DNA of 64,000 bases from Ascidiimonas aurantiaca (GTDB taxonomy: Bacteria > Bacteroidota > Bacteroidia > Flavobacteriales > Flavobacteriaceae), in the NCBI RefSeq assembly GCF_037646345.1, contig NZ_JBBEWR010000015.1, positions 1 through 64,000 of the forward strand, read 5' to 3'. Shown here one piece after another: positions 59,484 through 64,000 of this stretch. The position numbers and the translations under genes are program-made. Position 1 is the stretch's first letter, and each line of letters begins with the position of its first letter. Under the pieces are notes generated by a model that was given only the letters and a program-made list of their open reading frames with translations, did not search any database and had not been told where the DNA came from.

Positions 59484-59520
59484 GGCTAATTATTTATAAC
59501 TTAATTAGCCTTCTTTTTTC
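59484..59520 (+). terminator. Intrinsic terminator inside the precursor array
   Basis: ggctaatta (59484-59492) pairs with taattagcc (59502-59510) and is followed by ttcttttttc. Precursor 8 starts only nine bases later (59529), so there is no room for a promoter between them. Confidence 0.85.
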
Positions 59521-59528
59521 AAATACTT

Positions 59529-59699
59529 ATGAAAAAAAAGTTCTTATCAAAAGATCTCTTTTTAAATAAAAGAAAGATCAGTTCTTTACCTCATGTTAAA
59601 GGTGGGCTGCCTCAAAGTAATTGTAATGCCTGCGAAACATCCATATTTATAGATTGTGCGAAAGTGTGTGAAAATCCCGATGGCACTACTTGTCCTTAA
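59529..59699 (+). CDS. RiPP precursor peptide 8
   Basis: The 56-residue peptide has leader MKKKFLSKDLFLNKRKISSL and GG at 25-26. The core is 30 residues with Cys 32, 35, 43, 47 and 55. Core motif is CETSIFIDC (C-x-T-x5-C). Its start lies just after the array-internal terminator, so its expression depends on read-through or on a start site inside the hairpin region. Too short for most automatic cut-offs. Confidence 0.74.
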   Translation: MKKKFLSKDLFLNKRKISSLPHVKGGLPQSNCNACETSIFIDCAKVCENPDGTTCP

Positions 59700-59745
59700 C
59701 TATAGAACAAATTAAAACTTGTTTATGTACTCTAAAAATATTGCT

Positions 59746-59952
59746 ATGAAAAAGAAAAAAAAATTTACAAAACTACCGATCATAAAAAATAAAATAAGTT
59801 CACTCTCGGCAATAAACGGAGGAAACTTATATGTTGATAAAAAAACTCGGGAGCCGGGTTGTGTTACCAATCCAATTATTTGTTTTCCAGGATCTTTAGA
59901 CACCTCATGTGACACACAAATAAGTTGTGTACCTTTTTGCACGCGTCCGTGA
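59746..59952 (+). CDS. RiPP precursor peptide 9
   Basis: The 68-residue peptide is called from ATG 59746 (MKKKKKFTKLPIIKNKISSL); nine residues upstream in frame are not leader-like. GG is at 25-26. The core is 42 residues with Cys 39, 46, 55, 61 and 65. The core motif is CVTNPIIC, nearly that of precursor 7, and the C-terminal end CVPFCTRP parallels CPNLCTIE there. It belongs to the same subfamily as precursors 7, 11, 12 and 13. Confidence 0.77.
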   Translation: MKKKKKFTKLPIIKNKISSLSAINGGNLYVDKKTREPGCVTNPIICFPGSLDTSCDTQISCVPFCTRP

Positions 59953-60010
59953 TGATATGGCAGATTTACCGTTACTAAATATTGAATTTTAAACCCTTAA
60001 ATTTTATATC

Positions 60011-60181
60011 ATGAAAAAGAAAGTTTCCATTCGAAGGCTAAAGCTTGCCAAAAACACGATTAGTTCACTGTCTTCTCCCAAAGGAGGCAACGTTAATACA
60101 CTTCCCGTTTGCCAGACTTCAGGAGATTTTAGATGTCAGACCACTACCGATTTTAGATGTTGTGTTATTTGTGACTTATGA
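60011..60181 (+). CDS. RiPP precursor peptide 10
   Basis: The 56-residue peptide has leader MKKKVSIRRLKLAKNTISSL and GG at 25-26. The core is 30 residues with Cys 34, 42, 50, 51 and 54. Two tandem units, CQTSGDFR and CQTTTDFR, each fit C-x-T-x5-C, and a CC pair follows. It starts 59 bases after precursor 9. The 140-base gap after it shows no gene. Confidence 0.77.
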   Translation: MKKKVSIRRLKLAKNTISSLSSPKGGNVNTLPVCQTSGDFRCQTTTDFRCCVICDL

Positions 60182-60321
60182 GTTTTAGTAAGATAAAGAA
60201 ATCCTATAATATCTCTTATTATTATTTATATAGTGACTTCTTTACTCTGGAAAAGCTATCATCCCAACCCTTACAGGTATAGGTTTAGAAAATATTTTAG
60301 TATTAATTAAAATCAAATATT

Positions 60322-60504
60322 ATGAAAAAAAGCAAATCTTTCAAAACATTAAAACTCTCAAAAAACGTGATCAGTACTTTCTCAAATGTTAAGGGTGGTA
60401 ATAGAACACAGCTTCCCAAAACTTTTGAGCCCAATTGTGAAACTGATCCCAGAATCTGTTTTTTTCCAGATACTTTCAACAATACTACCTGTTTGGGCAA
60501 TTAA
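60322..60504 (+). CDS. RiPP precursor peptide 11
   Basis: The 60-residue peptide has leader MKKSKSFKTLKLSKNVISTF and GG at 25-26. The core is 34 residues with Cys 39, 46 and 57. Core motif is CETDPRIC preceded by TFEPN. The Cys spacing (7, 11) is the same as in precursor 12, and the TFEPNCET run is shared. A 140-base gap with no gene precedes it (60182-60321). Confidence 0.8.
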   Translation: MKKSKSFKTLKLSKNVISTFSNVKGGNRTQLPKTFEPNCETDPRICFFPDTFNNTTCLGN

Positions 60505-60521
60505 ACTAAAAAACGTTTGAA

Positions 60522-60698
60522 ATGAAAAAAAATATTTCCTTAAAGAAACTCAGGCTTTCCAAGAAAACCGTAAGTGACCTTTCTGCACTGTCGGGAGGGT
60601 TCCAGCTTTCCGAAACGTTTGAACCCAACTGTGAAACCAGTCCGGTTATTTGTTTTTTCCCTGTATCACGTGACCAAAACGTCTGTGAATTTCCATAA
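60522..60698 (+). CDS. RiPP precursor peptide 12
   Basis: The 58-residue peptide has leader MKKNISLKKLRLSKKTVSDL and GG at 25-26. The core is 32 residues with Cys 37, 44 and 55 and motif CETSPVIC. It is a tandem paralogue of precursor 11 (shared TFEPNCET and ICFFP runs, same Cys spacing) and its leader is nearly that of precursor 13. It starts 17 bases after precursor 11 ends. Fewer than 60 codons. Confidence 0.8.
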   Translation: MKKNISLKKLRLSKKTVSDLSALSGGFQLSETFEPNCETSPVICFFPVSRDQNVCEFP

Positions 60699-60718
60699 GC
60701 ATTAAAACTCTGATAAAA

Positions 60719-60943
60719 ATGAAAAAGAACATCACTTTAAAAAAACTTACACTGTCCAGGATAACTGTAAGTAATCTTTCCTCACTTTCCGGAGGAAAGT
60801 TGGTTAGCGACCCTATTCCGCTACCTGAAACTTTTCAAAGAACCTGTGTTACAGATCCCCGTATCTGCGATCCGTTTCCGATTTCTTTTCGCGATCCTTG
60901 TATAAGTGATTTTCCTTCCTGCAGGGGGGGATGTGAAGCATAG
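60719..60943 (+). CDS. RiPP precursor peptide 13
   Basis: The 74-residue peptide is the longest of the array. Leader MKKNITLKKLTLSRITVSNL, GG at 25-26, core of 48 residues with Cys 43, 50, 61, 68 and 72. The core motif is CVTDPRIC. A second GG at 70-71 lies inside the core and might confuse cleavage-site prediction. It has the most Cys residues (five) together with precursors 7, 8, 9 and 10. The stop is followed by a hairpin (60965-60995). Confidence 0.8.
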   Translation: MKKNITLKKLTLSRITVSNLSSLSGGKLVSDPIPLPETFQRTCVTDPRICDPFPISFRDPCISDFPSCRGGCEA

Positions 60944-60960
60944 AACATACAGATCATAAA

Positions 60961-60999
60961 AAACAAGCTCCAGGTATAGTTTATATCTGGAGCTTATTC
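60961..60999. terminator. Terminator at the end of the precursor array
   Basis: aagctccag (60965-60973) pairs with ctggagctt (60987-60995). On the plus strand only a weak T-run follows; on the minus strand ttgttttttatg follows, so it serves the convergent small gene better. It is probably bidirectional. Confidence 0.7.
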
Positions 61000-61079
61000 T
61001 AATAAATTAAAAATCGTATAACTAACTGTTTGAAACTACAAAAGATGTACCTTCTTCCGCATCCTGAACTGTAAAATAC

Positions 61080-61280
61080 TTACTGGGTATGTATATAAAC
61101 CAGGCAGTGATTTAGCTCTGGCCTGTCTTTTACATACACTTTAAGCCATTCTTTTAATTCTTCAATCTCATAAGGCAACAACCGCTTAAGTGCCTTTTGA
61201 AGTTCCTTTATAAACAGTTTTGGTTCAAAACTTACTTTTTGCAAAATAGTTTGAGTGTACTCATACATAGCTCTTGCCAT
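61080..61280 (-). CDS. Small conserved flavobacterial protein
   Basis: The 66-residue soluble protein begins MARAMYEYTQTILQKVSFEP and contains FIKELQKALKRLLPYEIEELKEWLK, followed by KDRPELNHCLVYIH. Near-identical short proteins with the MARAMYEYT start and LLPYEIEEL segment recur in many Flavobacteriaceae, so it is a real gene rather than a chance frame. It is helical with no signal sequence or catalytic motif. Its function is unknown. It is convergent with the precursor array and stands alone. Confidence 0.8.
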   Translation of the reverse strand: MARAMYEYTQTILQKVSFEPKLFIKELQKALKRLLPYEIEELKEWLKVYVKDRPELNHCLVYIHTQ

Positions 61281-61434
61281 AAGTGTTTCTTTTAAGCATT
61301 TATAATACCTCTAAATAACATCTTTAACTTTGAATTTATTGTTTTCAAAAAGTTAAAATTTTCCCTTTAAAAGTTAATCTTATAACTTAGTATTCGCAAT
61401 CTGTATTACGCTATCTTTTATCAATTCCTGTTTT

Positions 61435-62694
61435 ATGAAATATGTCACCGGTATTATAATTCTTTTACTCATCGCCAGTTGTGCAACATCAAAACGTACT
61501 ATTCGCAACAACGCCCTAGAGCATGCACATACGGCTAATTATCTCCTGGGGTTTAAAATATACGATCCCGAAAAAGATAAAAGTATTCTGGAGTACAATG
61601 CCAACCGGTATTTTAACCCGGCTTCTACTACCAAAATATTTACTTTGTACACCTCACTTAGGCTTTTAGGTGACTCTGTTCCCTCTTTTCGATACATGGA
61701 ACAAAAAGATACCCTTTTTATATACCCCACCGGCGACCCTACTTTACTGCACCCTTATTTCAAACAGGAAAAAGCAATACAACTTATTAAAAGCACCGAA
61801 GCCAGTACGGTATTCATCAATACGTCTGCCTATAAAGATGAACTCTACGGCCCCGGTTGGTCCTGGGAAGATTATATGTTTTACTTCATGCCGGAACGCA
61901 ATGCTTTTCCTTTATACGGGAACGTAGTGGAAACGTTTACCCGGGAAGATTCTCTTATGGTACAACCTTCTCTTTTCAGAGATTATGCCACTATTTCTGA
62001 AGCCCCTTATACCCGACCCTACAGAGAAAACCTCTTTTATCATGTGCCTTTAAACGGTGATACACTTCATATACCTTATATTACAGGAGATTCACTAACA
62101 AAAAAAATAGTAGCACAACTCACTGGAAAAAACGTAGCCACTGGAAGTCATTCTCCATACCCTGTGAGTGGAAACTTAGTGAGAAGCATCCCTTCAGACA
62201 GCCTTTATAAGCGCATGATGGAAAAAAGTGATAATTTTTTAGCTGAGCAAATGATGGTACTGGGATCTTCACAACTTTTTTCTGATACGCTAAGTGTGAA
62301 AAAAACGATTGCCTATTCATTGGATTCACTTCTAAATGATATTCCTCAAAAACCACGATGGGTAGATGGTTCAGGACTTTCCAGATATAATCTTTTCACA
62401 CCGGAATCTTTTATTTATATACTGGGAAAATTGTATCATTTGATCAACAGGGAACGCTTATATCAGTTTTTTCCTATTGGTAATAATACAGATGGAACTT
62501 TTGGTTCACAGCCCAGAAGCATTTATGCAAAATCGGGATATTTCAGTAACAATTATTGCCTTAGCGGGTATCTCGTAACTAAATCGGGGAAAACACTTTT
62601 CTTTAGTTTTATGGCCAATCACTATAAAATACCTACTAATGAAATAAAAGATCAGGCAGTACAGCTACTCACCTACGTAAGGGAACGCTATTAA
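61435..62694 (+). CDS. D-alanyl-D-alanine carboxypeptidase / endopeptidase, S13-type lipoprotein
   Basis: PBP4-like (S13) enzymes trim or cleave peptidoglycan cross-links in the periplasm. The 419-residue predicted lipoprotein has the signal MKYVTGIIILLLIASC. The active-site SxxK is STTK at residues 64-67, the SxN motif is in EKSDNFLAEQM near 265, and the KTG-equivalent is KSG near 365 (YAKSGYFSNNY). The usual large insert of E. coli PBP4 is short here. It lies alone between the small gene and the AIM24-like gene. Confidence 0.86.
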   Translation: MKYVTGIIILLLIASCATSKRTIRNNALEHAHTANYLLGFKIYDPEKDKSILEYNANRYFNPASTTKIFTLYTSLRLLGDSVPSFRYMEQKDTLFIYPTGDPTLLHPYFKQEKAIQLIKSTEASTVFINTSAYKDELYGPGWSWEDYMFYFMPERNAFPLYGNVVETFTREDSLMVQPSLFRDYATISEAPYTRPYRENLFYHVPLNGDTLHIPYITGDSLTKKIVAQLTGKNVATGSHSPYPVSGNLVRSIPSDSLYKRMMEKSDNFLAEQMMVLGSSQLFSDTLSVKKTIAYSLDSLLNDIPQKPRWVDGSGLSRYNLFTPESFIYILGKLYHLINRERLYQFFPIGNNTDGTFGSQPRSIYAKSGYFSNNYCLSGYLVTKSGKTLFFSFMANHYKIPTNEIKDQAVQLLTYVRERY

Positions 62695-62700
62695 AAACGA

Positions 62701-63498
62701 TTATCGGTTATCGCCATCAAGCAGATTTCCCAGTCCTCCCAAAAGGCTTCCTTCTCCTTTGTCTTTACCACCTCCCTGAGGTGCAGCTGCCCATACTCTT
62801 CCTGCAAGTCGGCTGAAAGGTAATGATTGTATATATACTATTCCCGGACCCCGCAAAGTAGCAAAAAACAAGCCTTCTCCACCAAAAACGGTATTCCGTA
62901 CACCTCCAACAAACTCAATGTCATAATCTACTGTTTGTGTAAAGCCTACAAGGCAACCGGTATCTACTTTAATGACTTCTCCTGCCAAAAGTTCTTTTTT
63001 TGCCAGCGTACCGCCGGCATGTACAAAAGAGATTCCGCTACCTTCCAGTTTTTGCATGATAAACCCTTCTCCCCCAAAAAAGCCACGGCCCAGTTTTCTG
63101 GAAAATTCTATACCTACACTTACTCCTTTTGCGGCACATAAAAATGCATCTTTCTGGCATATAAACTTCCCTCCAAGTTCTGTGAGATCTAAAGGAATGA
63201 TCTTACCCGGGTAAGGCGCCGCAAAACTTACTTTTTTGCGACTTCTATCTATATTGAGAAAAGCTGTCATAAATAGGCTTTCTCCCGTAAGCAAGCGCTT
63301 CCCGGCTGAAAACAGTTTTCCCAGAACTCCCTTATCCTGATTGGAACCATCGCCAAAAATAGTGTCCATTTTGATACCGGTATCCATCATCATAAAACTT
63401 CCTGCCTCTGCCACTACGGCTTCCTGGGGGTCAAGTTCTATTTCAACATATTGCATTTCTTCTCCGTAAATACAATAATCAATTTCATGTGTAGTCAT
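62701..63498 (-). CDS. AIM24 / TIGR00266 family protein
   Basis: The 265-residue protein has the AIM24-like beta-barrel pattern: AEAGSFMMMDTGIKMDT near residue 32, GESLFMTAFLNID, a GRGFFGGEGFIMQKLEGSGI block and GGVRNTVFGGEGLFFATLRGPG. This TIGR00266 family is widespread, forms oligomeric beta structures and has no assigned biochemical role in bacteria. The C-terminus is Gly-rich (GGLGNLLDGD). It is convergent with the carboxypeptidase gene (six bases between stops). Confidence 0.9.
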   Translation of the reverse strand: MTTHEIDYCIYGEEMQYVEIELDPQEAVVAEAGSFMMMDTGIKMDTIFGDGSNQDKGVLGKLFSAGKRLLTGESLFMTAFLNIDRSRKKVSFAAPYPGKIIPLDLTELGGKFICQKDAFLCAAKGVSVGIEFSRKLGRGFFGGEGFIMQKLEGSGISFVHAGGTLAKKELLAGEVIKVDTGCLVGFTQTVDYDIEFVGGVRNTVFGGEGLFFATLRGPGIVYIQSLPFSRLAGRVWAAAPQGGGKDKGEGSLLGGLGNLLDGDNR

Positions 63499-63576
63499 AA
63501 TCGTATTCGTTTTTTATGTGATTCTAGATCTATATGAATGAATTTCAAAGAGAATTAACTGTACCCTTAACGCACT

Positions 63577-64000
63577 TTAGGATTTTAGCTTTACGGTCCA
63601 TTCAAAATTGAAAGTCGAAACCACTATCCCCTCTTCATTTACACCAGTAGATCTCATCCAAAAGGTTTGCCCTTCTCCGGTAGCAATGGTCTCTTTTATA
63701 GCAGCATCAATAAGGTGTCCGTCTTCACAGGTAAACGTTATTCTTCCTGTTGCCTTTTTAGAAAAATTAGCATTATTATTAGCCACTAACATTGATATTT
63801 TTTGGCCCGATATACGAATAGCCGAAATTACCATAGCGCCTGTGGCAAGTTCTGCCGCCATACCCTGTACAGCCCAAAACATAGAGTTAAAAGGATTTTG
63901 ATTGATCCAGCGATGTTTTACACTCACCTTACAGGTAGTGGCACTTAACGATCGTACCCGTACTCCGCATAGCCACGCAGAAGGGAGTTTAAACATTAAA
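63577..64000 (-). CDS. DUF4442 hotdog-fold protein, 5' end cut by the window
   Basis: At least 139 residues are present (from MFKLPSAW at 63996). The frame stays open to the window edge, and homologues carry roughly 13-20 more residues before this Met, so the gene is taken as partial. VKHRWINQNPFNSMFWAVQGMAAELATG is the hallmark of the DUF4442 hotdog thioesterase-like family. The remaining part (FTCEDGHLIDAAIKETIATGEGQTFWMRSTG) fits the fold. Acyl-thioester ligands are likely but unproven. Confidence 0.85.
   Translation of the reverse strand, partial: LMFKLPSAWLCGVRVRSLSATTCKVSVKHRWINQNPFNSMFWAVQGMAAELATGAMVISAIRISGQKISMLVANNNANFSKKATGRITFTCEDGHLIDAAIKETIATGEGQTFWMRSTGVNEEGIVVSTFNFEWTVKLKS

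Noticed and set aside
57598..60943. Thirteen short genes as signal peptides or toxin-antitoxin components
   Set aside because: The N-termini lack a hydrophobic core and end in GG; they fit RiPP leaders. No antitoxin-like partner genes are present.
1..64000. CRISPR array, tRNA, rRNA, prophage or plasmid origin
   Set aside because: No regular short repeat-spacer series, no cloverleaf or rRNA sequence, no phage structural genes and no replication initiator or iteron array was seen.

Overview
The window looks like chromosomal DNA from a member of the Flavobacteriaceae (Bacteroidota). The evidence is: AT-rich intergenic DNA without Shine-Dalgarno sequences; promoters of the Bacteroidota type (TTTG, about 20 bp, TAnnTTTG); many lipoproteins and small outer-membrane barrels; a sigma factor with a TTG start next to head-GIN/DUF4097 genes; and a Lon/cmk/rpsA/pyrR/ppk neighbourhood. 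No rRNA, tRNA, CRISPR array, transposase or prophage gene was seen.

Left end (1-3,700): an accessory region. A 76-bp sequence occurs twice, 300 bp apart. Three genes in the same orientation follow (a glycolipid-binding-domain protein, a propeller lipoprotein and a tail-fibre-like repeat protein). They are separated by related non-coding spacers of about 140 bp. Two of the genes are bracketed by their own perfect 9-bp inverted repeats, which resembles integron gene cassettes, although no integrase is present in the window.

Core blocks: 3.8-10.8 kb is a minus-strand operon-like run (pyrR-pyrB-STAS-like-rnz-pdxH-sixA-ppk-ppx) combining pyrimidine, B6, RNA-processing and polyphosphate genes. Next come rpsA, a LysM protein, cmk and lon. 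At 17-20 kb is a sigma factor/anti-sigma-like/DUF4097/DUF2807 envelope cluster. At 20-31 kb are an MFS exporter, an M48 lipoprotein protease and a glycogen-type alpha-glucan operon of the GlgE pathway (glgE-maltokinase-glgB-GH31) that has no treS. At 31-45 kb are an alpha/beta hydrolase, a collagen-motif lipoprotein, two overlapping msrB genes, a YVTN propeller protein, lpd, two paralogous beta-barrel proteins, a diphthine-ammonia-ligase-like gene, aroQ, xerD overlapping a GH13 glucosidase, and NDH-2. At 44.5-57.5 kb are a second ECF sigma factor with its partner, plsC, a NUDIX gene, a cyclophilin lipoprotein, a TRIC channel, an RDD/SpoIIM/DUF4129/DUF4350/MoxR/DUF58 envelope cluster, dps and oxyR.

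The most striking region is 57.6-60.95 kb. It holds thirteen consecutive small genes of 54-74 codons, all on the plus strand. Each encodes a basic leader (KKLxLSKKTISxLSxxxGG type) ending in a double glycine, followed by a short divergent Cys/Ser/Thr-rich core. This is the architecture of the Bacteroidota class I lanthipeptide / natural-product precursor family. All thirteen cores contain C-x-[S/T]-x(4 or 5)-C. No modification enzyme, protease or exporter lies anywhere in the window, so any maturation would have to be done by enzymes encoded elsewhere. Several of these genes are shorter than 60 codons and would be missed by routine annotation.

Right end (61-64 kb): a small conserved flavobacterial protein, an S13-type D-Ala-D-Ala carboxypeptidase lipoprotein, an AIM24-like protein and the truncated start of a DUF4442 hotdog protein.
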